Below, in pieces: positions 18,252 through 26,894 of a stretch of DNA of 57,116 nt; position 1 is the first letter of the stretch; every line of letters begins with the position of its first letter. A program made the translations under genes and the position numbers. Origin of the DNA: CAYVLA01 sp964549615 [NCBI: uncultured Thermococci archaeon] (GTDB lineage Archaea; CAYQAE01; CAYVLA01); NCBI GenBank assembly GCA_964549615.1, contig CAZJVP010000057.1, forward strand, positions 1 to 57,116, in the 5' to 3' direction. A model generated the notes under the pieces. The model did no database searches. It was given only the letters and a program-made list of their open reading frames with translations, and was not told the DNA's origin.

Positions 18252-20183
18252 GTGAAAAGACCGGAGAAACTGGTATTGATAGGCCTGGATGCCCCCATAA
18301 CGCCTAGGATCCTCGATCTAGCTAGGAGAGGTGAGCTCCCCGCCATCGCGGACCTCATCCGTAGAGGAACCGTGGCCGCGAACTGCATGGTGCCCTTCCC
18401 TACCATCACGCCGCCAAACTGGATCACGATAGTCACTGGAGCCTGGCCCGGAACGCACCAGATCACATGCTTCAACGACTACAACCCTGGCGACCCCCTC
18501 GATGTCACCGTCCCAGCCTTCGACGTAAGGCACGTTGAGGCTGAGCTCATCTGGAACAAGGCCGCCGAGGCAGGCAAGAAGTCGATTGTTCTAAACTACC
18601 CCACCACGTGGCCTCCCTCGCTCAAGTCCGGCTATCAGATCGCGGGGGCCGGGCTGAGCGTGAACGAGTGGAGATTTGAGAACCCAAACAACATGCCATA
18701 CTGCTGCACGCTGGCCGACGAACAGCTCTTCTCCACAGAGAGCTACCCGCACGCAACCACGATCGCGCTTTCCGAAGTGGCCGGTCCAAAAGGAGCGAAA
18801 GCACTGGAGGCCGAGCTGAAGCTGACCTACAGGAGAGCCAGATACCCCATTAAGGAAGTGACCTGGCACCTTCGGGTCGAGCAAACCCACGGCAGCGGCT
18901 ACGACCTTGCACGCGTCTCCAGGGATAGGGAAGGCAAGTCGACGATCGCGCTCCTGAGGCTCGGACAGTGGTCGCCTTTCATCGTGGACACGTTCGAAAC
19001 ACGGAACGGACCGAGGAAGGCCGTCTTTGCCCTCAAGCTCCTCGACCTTTCGCCGGATGGCAAGAACTTCAAGCTCTACGTAACGCCGCTCTGCGCGCTG
19101 GACGGCTGGTCCCAGCCACAAGAGCTTGCGAATGAGATCAGGTCGGCGCAAGGGCTACCCGTGCCCGTGGCCGGCTACGAGGCCCTGAACCTGGAGTGGA
19201 TCGATCCGTCAACGTACCTTGAGTTGGTGGAGATGCACAACGTATGGCTTGCGGACGCTGCCTGCTACCTCATGACGCACAAGGAATGGGACCTTTTCTT
19301 CATGCACAACCACATCCCGGACTACGCCTACCACTCCTACGCAACAAAGATAGAGCCCCTCACGAACCGCGACGAAGAGAAGAGACGGATCTTCACGGAG
19401 GTCGAGCTGGGCTTCTACAAGAGCCTGGACAGGATGATCTCGAGGATCGTGGCTACAGCGGGGCAAAACGCCCTCTTCATCCTCGTCTCCGACCACGGGG
19501 CGAAGGCTACGGGACGCGCGGTTCCGACATACCGGATTCTCGAAGAGAAGGGTTTGCTGGCCTTCAAGGAGACTGGAGAATCCAAATCCAGGACCATCGA
19601 CTGGGCAAAGACGAAGGCCTTCCCGCAGAGATCCTGCTATGTGTACGTCAACCTGAAAGGCCGAGATCCTGACGGCGTCGTCGATCCGGGCGACTACGAG
19701 AAGGTCAGGGACGAAGTCATCTCGGCGCTGTACGACTACACGGATCCTGAAACCGGCAAGAAGCCCTTCACTTTCGTCCTCAGGAAAGAGGACGCCAGGA
19801 TCCTCGGGCTCTACGGCCGCAAGGTGGGTGACATCGTCTACTCGATAGGCCCCGAGTTCGGCGGCCAACACGGCAACCACCTGCCGACCGCCAAGTTCGG
19901 CATGGGATCCCTCGAGGGGCTGCTGGTGCTGACAGGGCCGGGAGTCAAGAAAGGCCACGTTCTCGAGAGGAACGCATGGCTCACCGACATAGTGCCGACC
20001 ATATGCTATCTGATGAACCTGCCGATCCCCGCCCAGGCCGAGGGAGCCATACTCTACCAAGCCCTTGAGGATCCGGATCTTGCCCTGAAAGAGAAGGAAG
20101 AGCTTGAGAGGAACCTCCGGAGGATAAGCCAGGCCTACGAGGCCGATCGACAGCTCACCCACACGTACGCCAAGCCGGTCTAG
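18252..20183 (+). CDS. Type I phosphodiesterase / alkaline-phosphatase-superfamily protein
   Basis: 643 residues from the GTG at 18252; an upstream extension lacks family similarity. Metal and nucleophile positions are visible: Asp13 in LIGLDAP, Thr53 in PTITPPNW, the HNHIPDYAYHSY segment, VSDHGAK and GGQHGNH. This is the layout of nucleotide pyrophosphatase/phosphodiesterase-like archaeal proteins (COG3379). No signal peptide is seen. An insertion of about 150 residues (around residues 190-340) separates the N-terminal and metal-binding parts. A paralogue is truncated at the left edge of the window. Substrate unknown. Confidence 0.85.
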   Translation: MKRPEKLVLIGLDAPITPRILDLARRGELPAIADLIRRGTVAANCMVPFPTITPPNWITIVTGAWPGTHQITCFNDYNPGDPLDVTVPAFDVRHVEAELIWNKAAEAGKKSIVLNYPTTWPPSLKSGYQIAGAGLSVNEWRFENPNNMPYCCTLADEQLFSTESYPHATTIALSEVAGPKGAKALEAELKLTYRRARYPIKEVTWHLRVEQTHGSGYDLARVSRDREGKSTIALLRLGQWSPFIVDTFETRNGPRKAVFALKLLDLSPDGKNFKLYVTPLCALDGWSQPQELANEIRSAQGLPVPVAGYEALNLEWIDPSTYLELVEMHNVWLADAACYLMTHKEWDLFFMHNHIPDYAYHSYATKIEPLTNRDEEKRRIFTEVELGFYKSLDRMISRIVATAGQNALFILVSDHGAKATGRAVPTYRILEEKGLLAFKETGESKSRTIDWAKTKAFPQRSCYVYVNLKGRDPDGVVDPGDYEKVRDEVISALYDYTDPETGKKPFTFVLRKEDARILGLYGRKVGDIVYSIGPEFGGQHGNHLPTAKFGMGSLEGLLVLTGPGVKKGHVLERNAWLTDIVPTICYLMNLPIPAQAEGAILYQALEDPDLALKEKEELERNLRRISQAYEADRQLTHTYAKPV

Positions 20184-21043
20184 ACGGCGAAGCAGAAGTT
20201 AGCCATGCGGTGCTGAACCTCGCCGTTGGCGCTGATGGCCACGAGCTGCAGCCGGTCCTGACGGTATACCTTGTAGATGCTGTCGTAACCCGGAACCGTC
20301 GCCCGGTCTATCGAGAAGGACAACCTAAACGTGTCGTCCCTCCGAAGATCCGAGAAGCCAGCCTGGCCGAGGCCTGGGGCATCGAGCATCGGGGCGACGC
20401 CCATGGCCCGGTCTTGCGGGGAAAGCTCCTTGACCCTCTTGTAAACCTGTTTCTGATCGTTCAGGACTACGCTTAGCTCCGTTATGGTTGAGTTTCTCGA
20501 CGAGAAGAAGTCCCTCGACCCTGCGTACAGGTCCTGAAGGCCAGTCTTGTTGAATAGCCCCGCGTAGATCGTCGTCAGGCCGGCACCCCAGTAACCGCCC
20601 AGGACGCTGGGCTCGACGAGCGGAAGGAGAACATCGGTGAAGTCCAACACATACATGAGGTATCTGGTCTTGTTCCGGTCAACGTCCCGCATCTCGTATT
20701 CGACCGGCTCCACGCCCAAGGAACGGGCCATGCCGTAGAGATCCGAGATGAACCCCAGCGAGAGCATGCCGTCTCTACCCGATCTGTCCGTGCTTATGCC
20801 AAGTTCCTTCACGTCGAGGCGGCTCAGGGACGCGACCGTGATCTGGACGTACTTGACCGGCCTCCTTGCGATCGCCGCCACGGAAAACGTATTGCGCAAG
20901 TCATGCCGAATCTGTACGGGGAAGGTGTTCTCCAGTACCTCTAGGTAATCCCTGGATCTCTCCCCGACCAGGAAAAGCGTAACGATCGTCGAGGCGGTCA
21001 GCGCGATCAGGACCACCCCAACAAGCTCCCTTGACCTAGCCAA
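20180..21043 (-). CDS. Membrane-anchored extracytoplasmic protein, unknown
   Basis: 287 residues. One N-terminal hydrophobic helix (about residues 8-26) is followed by a soluble domain with mixed alpha/beta character and no recognised motif. It contains NKT, NST and similar sequons, compatible with exposure outside the cell. It overlaps the stop of the phosphodiesterase gene by 4 nt in convergent orientation. A strong TATA element (TTTTTATAGAT, minus strand, 21081-21092) lies about 40 nt upstream of the ATG. Confidence 0.65.
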   Translation of the reverse strand: MARSRELVGVVLIALTASTIVTLFLVGERSRDYLEVLENTFPVQIRHDLRNTFSVAAIARRPVKYVQITVASLSRLDVKELGISTDRSGRDGMLSLGFISDLYGMARSLGVEPVEYEMRDVDRNKTRYLMYVLDFTDVLLPLVEPSVLGGYWGAGLTTIYAGLFNKTGLQDLYAGSRDFFSSRNSTITELSVVLNDQKQVYKRVKELSPQDRAMGVAPMLDAPGLGQAGFSDLRRDDTFRLSFSIDRATVPGYDSIYKVYRQDRLQLVAISANGEVQHRMANFCFAV

Positions 21044-21080
21044 ACCCGCGGCCTCCCTCAGCCACTAGGGCAGCCCGGTC

Positions 21081-21092
21081 ATCTATAAAAAT
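21081..21092 (-). promoter_or_regulatory. TATA box for the extracytoplasmic protein
   Basis: The minus strand reads GATATTTTTATAGATG in a GC-rich background; the predicted start site is near 21060. Confidence 0.45.
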
Positions 21093-21156
21093 ATCGGGGT
21101 GGCCTGGCCAGCCGCCCGACTCACCCAGCCATCTTCTTTGAAGCCGCTGAAAGTCC

Positions 21157-21948
21157 CTAGATCGCACTCTCCCTGACCCTGTGGTAGATCAGCGTCGTCG
21201 ATACCGGGACGACCGGGCTGAAAAGCGCCGAGGCCACGAATTCGCCAACTTGCGCCAGTTGGGCCGGCACGGCCAGCAGCAAGAGCATGTAGAACAACAC
21301 CAACACCATCGCCCAGAACAGGAAGAAACAAAAGATGGCGATCTTGTTTCCCGAGCTGAGCTGGTTGCTACGGCTCAGCGCAGCCAAAGGGCCCTTGCCC
21401 TCGAGGATGACCGTCTGGGGAACGAGAACGAACATCGTCAGAAACACTAGGCCCGGGATGACGAACGCGATAAGCCCAAGGGCCACGATCACGCCTGCGG
21501 CGATGGTAGCCGCAACCAGCCTAGGGAATCGCTGAATGCACTCGGAAAAGCACTGCGGCCACTCAGGAGCACCGCCCTGCAGGTTATCGTAAACGTATTT
21601 TATGGCAGCCCCGTCGAAGAGCAGCGAGATCAGGTAAACAGCGACCATCGACAGAAGAAACAGGACTAGCAGGTCCGCCAGCAGGGAAACCCCCAATGAG
21701 GCTGATTGCTCGGGGTGCTCCATTATCTCCGTCAGGTTCAGGGCATGTTCCTCGAGGATATTCGCCACCTGTGCGGCCGAGTAGAACTGCACCATCCAAA
21801 CGATGAGGTTCGCGACCAGGAAAACGACGAAGAGGGAGACGAAGTGCTTCTTGTAGAAGCTCAATGCCTCTTCCATTATCCACGTGACCCTGAGCCTTTC
21901 CCTGGTAACTCCTCTATCAATCGTTCCCGGAAGCGGCTCCACCGCCAT
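21157..21948 (-). CDS. Polytopic membrane protein (GPDP-memb/YciC-like fold)
   Basis: 263 residues with five or six hydrophobic helices. The segment IPGLVFLTMFVLVPQTVILEGKGPLAAL followed by SRSN is the hallmark of the family found in the membrane part of glycerophosphodiester phosphodiesterases and in YciC-type proteins. Function in archaea is unknown. No promoter is obvious, and it lies 54 nt downstream of the PHP gene on the same strand, so co-transcription is likely. Confidence 0.75.
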   Translation of the reverse strand: MAVEPLPGTIDRGVTRERLRVTWIMEEALSFYKKHFVSLFVVFLVANLIVWMVQFYSAAQVANILEEHALNLTEIMEHPEQSASLGVSLLADLLVLFLLSMVAVYLISLLFDGAAIKYVYDNLQGGAPEWPQCFSECIQRFPRLVAATIAAGVIVALGLIAFVIPGLVFLTMFVLVPQTVILEGKGPLAALSRSNQLSSGNKIAIFCFFLFWAMVLVLFYMLLLLAVPAQLAQVGEFVASALFSPVVPVSTTLIYHRVRESAI

Positions 21949-22002
21949 GCGGGCACCTACCGTCGCCCCCTGAAAAAGTATTCGCCTGCGGTAGTTAAGC
22001 CG

Positions 22003-22767
22003 TTAGCGTCTGCGCTGCGGAAGCCAGATCCGATCTTCCCGTATCCCGTACTTGCGCAAGAGCGGAAGGACGAGGCGATCGTTCCCTATGCCCTCCGTCG
22101 AATGTGCGTCTCCCCCTATTGAGAAACGGACGCGAGCCTCGTTGCACAACCGTACGAACCTTGAGATGAAGGTACTGCTTAGGCCCAGAACCCTGGGGCT
22201 GAACTCCATGGCCATCTCGTTTCTGCTGGCAAGCTCCAGGGCCCAGAGCAGGTCCGCATCATCGATCCGAGACAGCACCTCGTCGCGCCGAGGAAACTGG
22301 CCTGGCCCATACGCAAAAGGATGTGCGACCACGTCGGCGAAGCCGGTCCGCACGGATTCTATGAACGAGTCAAGCACCATCTGGGCTTGAACCTCAAGTG
22401 GCAGGCGACCGAACGTTGCCGCTTGGGCACCGCATGGGTGATGGCTCGGCGAAAGGATGCAGAAATCCAGATCTCGGGATCTCAACCTGGCGAGTTCGTC
22501 CCTTGGCCATCCCGGGAGGTAGACGCAGGCCTCCGTGCCCACATACACCTCCATGGTGGTCTCCAGCTCCTCCAGTTCCTCCCTCGTCTGTCTGAGCTTG
22601 TCCGGGGTAAGGATCGGGTCGAAATGGTCGGTAAAACCAATCGCCCGGTATTCCCGCGACTCGTAGGTGCGAACGACCGACGTCGGCGTCATTCCGCCTT
22701 TGCCGCAGTTGGAATGTATAGTGTGAACATGAAAGTCTATGTAGCCAAGAAGTGCTTGGCTGCTCAT
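22003..22767 (-). CDS. PHP-domain phosphohydrolase
   Basis: 254 residues. The PHP metal motifs are clear: DFHVHTIHS (motif I), GFTDHFD (motif II), VGTEACV, and a late His-containing segment FSIGGDAHS (motif IV). PHP proteins of this size include histidinol-phosphatase-like and 3',5'-nucleotide phosphatase-like enzymes; no histidine genes are nearby, so histidinol phosphatase is not implied. It lies 63 nt downstream of the small 53-aa ORF on the same strand. Confidence 0.82.
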   Translation of the reverse strand: MSSQALLGYIDFHVHTIHSNCGKGGMTPTSVVRTYESREYRAIGFTDHFDPILTPDKLRQTREELEELETTMEVYVGTEACVYLPGWPRDELARLRSRDLDFCILSPSHHPCGAQAATFGRLPLEVQAQMVLDSFIESVRTGFADVVAHPFAYGPGQFPRRDEVLSRIDDADLLWALELASRNEMAMEFSPRVLGLSSTFISRFVRLCNEARVRFSIGGDAHSTEGIGNDRLVLPLLRKYGIREDRIWLPQRRR

Positions 22768-22830
22768 ACGTCGCGGTGGATTGTGTCATAGAAAACGGTT
22801 TCCAGCCCGGTGGGTTATCAGCCCGCTCGA

Positions 22831-22992
22831 TCAGCAAAAGACCGAGCCAACCACCTTGCTTCCGGCCAAGACCCAGGAGGTCAGCACGATATTGGACGTG
22901 CAACACAGAAGGTACGCCAAAACCACCAACGAATCGATCGCCATCAGCAGGCCGCAAAGAATACAAAAGTGCTTGGAGACCCGTTCCGGCAT
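22831..22992 (-). CDS. 53-aa membrane protein, Cys-rich, not previously called
   Basis: Short ORF of 53 residues (ATG at 22992, TGA at 22831-22833). The translation begins MPERVSKHFCILCGLL and continues MAIDSLVVLAYLLCC; almost everything after residue 8 is hydrophobic, consistent with two TM helices with a turn near CTSN. It has six cysteines. Expression signals are unusually good: GGAAGTGA at 22999-23006, six nt before the ATG (7 of 8 match to archaeal anti-Shine-Dalgarno complement), and a TATA box at 23056-23066. It is followed by the PHP gene on the same strand. Confidence 0.55.
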   Translation of the reverse strand: MPERVSKHFCILCGLLMAIDSLVVLAYLLCCTSNIVLTSWVLAGSKVVGSVFC

Positions 22993-23055
22993 GCCTTGTC
23001 ACTTCCAGATTCTGCTCGTATCGCCTCGGCAGCTTGCACGAAGCGTGCGGCGTCT

Positions 23056-23066
23056 GATAAATATTT
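23056..23066 (-). promoter_or_regulatory. TATA box for the 53-aa membrane protein
   Basis: The minus strand reads GCGAAATATTTATCAG. The predicted start site near 23034 gives a leader of about 40 nt with a Shine-Dalgarno sequence. Confidence 0.45.
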
Positions 23067-23089
23067 CGCCACAACCACCATCTTCCACC

Positions 23090-23127
23090 AAAAAAATTCT
23101 GAACGGCTCTCAGGGGGAATGTTCCCC
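23090..23127 (-). terminator. Hairpin plus T-run, possible terminator
   Basis: On the minus strand GGGGAACATTCCCC forms a short hairpin (forward 23113-23127), followed after about 15 nt by seven T (forward A-run 23090-23096). It lies between the end of the Lrp gene and the next TATA box, where a terminator would be expected. Confidence 0.35.
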
Positions 23128-23297
23128 AGACCCCAGGGGCCCGGTCCATCTACGGCTCGCCGCAGCTGGTTCCTGTCCAACAGGAAAGCGCATGCGAGCC
23201 CCAGCTCACGGTTGACGGCAGGGGCAACCAGCATCGCACACGGTCCTAACTGGACTAGTCGCGCCTTGCAACCCGCGACGTGCTGACCCTGTCGAGC

Positions 23298-23756
23298 CTA
23301 GGGAAAACAGGACGAGATCAGATACTTTTCCATGCTCTCGACTTCGAGAAGCTCCCTCAGATGTATCGTGAAGTCGTCTATGACCTGGATGCGCTCAAAG
23401 TACGCCAAGATGAAGATCACGGTGCCATTCTCGGATGAACCCACGAACCTTATGATCATGCCCGGCACTTTCTGCTCCAGTATCGCATCGATGGGCGATT
23501 GCCGGTTGATTATGGAGGCAGGGTTAGGTCCCCTCGTCCGAGCGACAATAAAGGCGGAAATGTTGTACCCAAGGTTCTCGAAATCGATCGTGTAGCCTTT
23601 GGACGCGATCACGCCGAGCTTCTTCAGGCGGTTTATTCGATAGTATATCTTGCTGGCGGGCACGGACATCTCCCTGGCAATGCGCTTTGGCTCCCTGCCT
23701 GTAACGAGGAGTTCGGCAAGCCGCTTGTCCTGGCTGGAAAAGTCCCGCCTCAACAA
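23298..23756 (-). CDS. Lrp/AsnC-family transcriptional regulator
   Basis: 152 residues. The N-terminal helix-turn-helix (about residues 20-50, REPKRIAREMSVPASKIYYR then INRLKKLGVI) is typical of Lrp/AsnC proteins. The C-terminal part (about 65-150) can form an alpha/beta ligand-binding RAM-like domain, although its sequence is divergent. It has its own strong TATA box and may autoregulate. The direct target is unknown; candidates are the divergent upstream region and the adjacent ceramidase-like gene. Confidence 0.82.
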   Translation of the reverse strand: MLRRDFSSQDKRLAELLVTGREPKRIAREMSVPASKIYYRINRLKKLGVIASKGYTIDFENLGYNISAFIVARTRGPNPASIINRQSPIDAILEQKVPGMIIRFVGSSENGTVIFILAYFERIQVIDDFTIHLRELLEVESMEKYLISSCFP

Positions 23757-23791
23757 TATCTCGACCTCTTCTCGGTAAAAGCTTCGAGCAC

Positions 23792-23803
23792 TTTTATAAA
23801 TAT
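23792..23803 (-). promoter_or_regulatory. TATA box for the Lrp/AsnC gene
   Basis: The minus strand reads CAATATTTATAAAAG, one of the best TATA matches in the window. The expected start is near 23771, 15 nt before the start codon. Confidence 0.55.
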
Positions 23804-24262
23804 TGTCAACTGCTGGTGCTCAGCTTGCCCGCGTAGTCGCAACTCCTTCGCGAGGCCAACCATTCTCTTGAACAATTTTGAGCTATTCAGTCCATTGTTT
23901 GAGACCAAGTAGGCCATCTTTCCTCATTTCCCGCCCCTCAACCGCCAGGCTGCGTCACTGGCACCCCTCGGTGGCATTGTTGTCCCTCCCCGAACACCGA
24001 CCTAGCGTAGGTGAAGCAGCCGTGGATCTGGGCAAAGGTTGTATGGGGTCTTCCCTCCTCGTAGGTCTTCACCGAGTCTGTGATCGCCAAGAGCAGTGCC
24101 CTAGCCTCCACGGGGGCTCAATCCCTGTACGCAACAGCCGATTGCCTCTCGTTGGGTCGCTTCGTCGGGGTCTGGCCGCCCTGCGAAACCATCAAACCGC
24201 GAGAGGCTCCCGGTATGTGGAGACCGAACGCCGCCATCCATCCTTCCGGCTTCCGGCCGCAA
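23804..24262. other. Gene-free region upstream of the Lrp gene and ceramidase-like gene
   Basis: About 460 bp without a supported gene. The only pattern I see is an inverted repeat AACAAT (23871-23876) and ATTGTT (23894-23899) in a locally AT-rich patch, which could be an operator for the neighbouring Lrp protein. Confidence 0.3.
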
Positions 24263-24264
24263 TA

Positions 24265-24272
24265 GATTTATC
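24265..24272 (+). promoter_or_regulatory. TATA box for the ceramidase-like gene
   Basis: AGATTTATCC lies 24-31 nt before the GTG at 24296, which would give a leaderless transcript and supports that start. Confidence 0.45.
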
Positions 24273-24295
24273 CTGCAAGAGGCGTCGCAGCTGCT

Positions 24296-25624
24296 GTGAA
24301 AAAGGCTGCCCTGCCGCTGGTGGGCTTGATCGTTGGCACAAGCGGCGTAGCAGGCCACTCGGCCGTGAGGGCAGGAGCCGCGAAGGTCGACATAACCCCC
24401 GATTCCCGAGTCTTCATAGCGGGCTATGGCCAGAACCGCATCTGCACGGGCGTCCACGATCCCATCTGGGCCCGCTGCATCGTCCTTGAGATCGCGGGCT
24501 CAAGGATCGCCTTTCTATCCCTTGACCTGATAGGGCTGTTCTGGGACGATGTGGAGGTTATCCGCAAGGGGGCGGCGTCCCCCTCCTTGCCCGCGGAGAA
24601 CATAATCATCTCATGTACCCACAACCACGAGGGGCCCGATACGCTGGGCCTTTGGGGGCCTGAGATCGGCAGATCGGGGGTGGACAGCAGGTACAAGCTC
24701 CTCGTGAGGGAGAAGGCAGTTGAGTGCGTGAAAGAGGCCGAATCGAAGATCGTTCCGGCCCAACTGCGGGTGGGCCAGACAAGGGTTGAGGGCGTGTCGC
24801 GTAACGCGAGGGACAAGGATATACTGGATCCCGTCCTTGTTGCGCTGAAGGCAGAGGACGATCAGGGCAGGTGTATAGCGACCCTGGTGAACTTCGCCAA
24901 CCATCCCGAGGCCCTGGGCTCAAGGAACACCCTGATCTCTGCCGACTGGCCCCACTACCTCTACGCCACCGTTGAAGAAGCGCTGGGCGGAATCTGCATC
25001 CTCCAGAATGGCGCGTTGGGCGGCATGGTGACCCCGGATGTCTCGTCCCACACCTTTGAGGAGGCCGAGCGAATCGGCGCCACGACGGGGCTCAGGGCCG
25101 TGGAATGCCTCCAGGGCAGCCCCGTCATGCCGTGCGAGAACCTCACACACCTCAGCGCAACCCTAGACATCCCCGTGGCCAACAAGAACTTCCTCGCCCT
25201 GCGCAAAGCCGGGGTCATCACGCGAACCTTCCATCACGGCAAGGTTCGTACCGAGCTCCACGTCATAAGGTTCGGCGACGTCGAGATGGCCACCATCCCG
25301 GGCGAGGCCCTTCCCAAGGTCGGACTTGCAATCAAGAGCTACATGACTGCGAGATACAAGATCCTCATCGGCCTCGGGAACGATGAGCTTGGGTACATAA
25401 TACCTGAGGAGGATTTCGATCCAACGAAATACGAGGAGTCCATGTCCGTCGGGCCCAAGATAGCACCCGCGATCGAAGCCAAGCTCAAGGCCCTGCTCAC
25501 GGGTCACGGAACGGGAAGCCCTCGGGCTGGCCCGCTCACCCTTGCCCTGCTCCTCATGCTCTTCGGCGGGGGCGCATGTGGCGTTATCTGGGGTCTCCGT
25601 CGTCGCAGGGACTCGGCTGTCTAG
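24296..25624 (+). CDS. Neutral-ceramidase-like ectoenzyme, membrane-anchored
   Basis: 442 residues from a GTG. An N-terminal signal sequence (about 1-25) and a C-terminal TM helix (about 417-434, LALLLMLFGGGACGVIWGL followed by RRRR) place the domain outside the cell. The neutral/alkaline ceramidase N-terminal domain is recognisable: GAAKVDITP, zinc-site SCTHNHEGP (His109, His111), NFANHPE, and QNGALGG. Bacterial and eukaryotic members cleave the amide of ceramide; many environmental homologues have no proven substrate and archaea do not make typical sphingolipids, so the true substrate is open. The C-terminal domain of true ceramidases is absent. Confidence 0.82.
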   Translation: MKKAALPLVGLIVGTSGVAGHSAVRAGAAKVDITPDSRVFIAGYGQNRICTGVHDPIWARCIVLEIAGSRIAFLSLDLIGLFWDDVEVIRKGAASPSLPAENIIISCTHNHEGPDTLGLWGPEIGRSGVDSRYKLLVREKAVECVKEAESKIVPAQLRVGQTRVEGVSRNARDKDILDPVLVALKAEDDQGRCIATLVNFANHPEALGSRNTLISADWPHYLYATVEEALGGICILQNGALGGMVTPDVSSHTFEEAERIGATTGLRAVECLQGSPVMPCENLTHLSATLDIPVANKNFLALRKAGVITRTFHHGKVRTELHVIRFGDVEMATIPGEALPKVGLAIKSYMTARYKILIGLGNDELGYIIPEEDFDPTKYEESMSVGPKIAPAIEAKLKALLTGHGTGSPRAGPLTLALLLMLFGGGACGVIWGLRRRRDSAV

Positions 25625-25736
25625 AGCCCGCTCACCGGCTGTAGCTTGTCCATCACGGCGCCGGGTCGCGAAGAACGCGGAACGGGAAGCTGTACGGATG
25701 GCCAGGCTTCGCCAAAAAAACGAAGGCCGAGCGCAA

Positions 25737-25744
25737 GATATTTG
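25737..25744 (+). promoter_or_regulatory. TATA box for the first URO-D-like gene
   Basis: AAGATATTTGC is placed 24-31 nt before the GTG at 25768; this predicts a leaderless mRNA and supports GTG as the start. Confidence 0.4.
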
Positions 25745-25767
25745 CACGCCCCCGGAAAGTCCAAGAC

Positions 25768-26880
25768 GTGGCCCAAGAGGCATACTCGCAGCTTGCAAGC
25801 TACATAGCCCTTTCGGCCCCCGCCACCCGCAGGCCGGCTCGGCCAAAGGAGCCCTTCCTGCGGCCGGAGATCGGCTTCGTGCCCGCATGGTTCCAGCAGA
25901 GGCTCGGCATAGACTTCGGCAAGCGATGGCACACCGACCCTCGCTATAGGTGCGAGACCATCGTTACGATGTCGAAGGAAACGAGGCGGCGATTCGGCGC
26001 CCGCTCTGACATCGGGATCATGCAGGACCCCGAGCGTCCTCGCGACATACTCACCGGCACTTACGGCACCGTTTTCGTCGCTGGCATCTACGGGGCTCCG
26101 ATAGAATACCCGAGCAACGGTTGGCCCTCGGTGAAGCCCGGATGGTTCTTGACCGATCAGCAAGCCGATGAGCTGGAACCTCCGGAGCTCGATAGCAACC
26201 CGGTGTGGAACGAACTCATGGACCAGCTGGACTGGATTGAAAGGGAGCGCGGCCGCATCGAGGGGTTCCTGAACTGGCAAGGCGTCTTGAACAACGCCTT
26301 CAGGCTGAGGGGCAACAGGATCTTCTTGGACATGGCAAGGGCCCCGCAAAGGGTTGAACATGTCTTCGAGTGCGTGACCGAAACGATGATCGAAGGAGCC
26401 AGGCGGCTCTACGAACGCCAGAGGAGAACCGGGGTGCGGATCGACCACTTCACCATCAGCAACTGCTTGGTGAACATGACCTCGCCCGCGCAATACGCCC
26501 GGTTCCAGTTGCCCTTCGATCGCAGGATCGCCCGATCCTTCGGGATGATCGGGATACACAACTGCGCCTGGTCGGCCGACCCCTACATCGACTTGTATGC
26601 CACGCTCCCCAAGGTCGCATACATCGATATGGGCGTCGAATCGGATCTTCCCAGGGCAAAGAAGGCTTTTCCGGAAGCGCGCCGGGCGATCATGTACCCA
26701 CCCCAGGCGATCAGGAACCGACCGCTACCGGCGATCGAACAAGACCTAGAGCGGATCGCGGAGCGGTACGGCCCATGCGACATCGTCTTCGCCGACATCA
26801 CGCACGATACGCCGGATGAGCGCATCCTCGCGCTGATCGACATCTGCCAGCGCATCAGCGAGAAGCATGCTTGCGCCTGA
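25768..26880 (+). CDS. Uroporphyrinogen-decarboxylase-superfamily protein (divergent)
   Basis: 370 residues from a GTG. The C-terminal half has the URO-D/MtaA barrel look: IDHFTISNCLVNMTSPAQY, then HNCAWSADPYIDLYATLP with a likely metal-binding His and Cys, then VAYIDMGVESDL. Members outside haem synthesis are often corrinoid-dependent methyltransferases or unknown sugar-associated proteins. No haem genes or corrinoid-binding protein are seen nearby. A second, less divergent member lies at 44549-45580. Family call moderately sure, function unknown. Confidence 0.65.
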   Translation: MAQEAYSQLASYIALSAPATRRPARPKEPFLRPEIGFVPAWFQQRLGIDFGKRWHTDPRYRCETIVTMSKETRRRFGARSDIGIMQDPERPRDILTGTYGTVFVAGIYGAPIEYPSNGWPSVKPGWFLTDQQADELEPPELDSNPVWNELMDQLDWIERERGRIEGFLNWQGVLNNAFRLRGNRIFLDMARAPQRVEHVFECVTETMIEGARRLYERQRRTGVRIDHFTISNCLVNMTSPAQYARFQLPFDRRIARSFGMIGIHNCAWSADPYIDLYATLPKVAYIDMGVESDLPRAKKAFPEARRAIMYPPQAIRNRPLPAIEQDLERIAERYGPCDIVFADITHDTPDERILALIDICQRISEKHACA

Positions 26881-26894
26881 GGCTTTACCGAAGA

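Larger units (their letters stand above)
22993..23297. other. 305-bp stretch between the Lrp gene and the 53-aa ORF
   Basis: Apart from the promoter and terminator signals listed separately I see only one more small hairpin (TCCTGTTGGACAGGA near 23175). The long open frames here have no recognisable domain and probably reflect GC content. Confidence 0.4.

Noticed and set aside
22394-23149. 251-codon minus-strand frame across the PHP gene start and the 53-aa ORF
   Set aside because: Overlaps the PHP gene in another frame and has no recognisable domain; the 53-aa ORF explains the TATA and ribosome site better.
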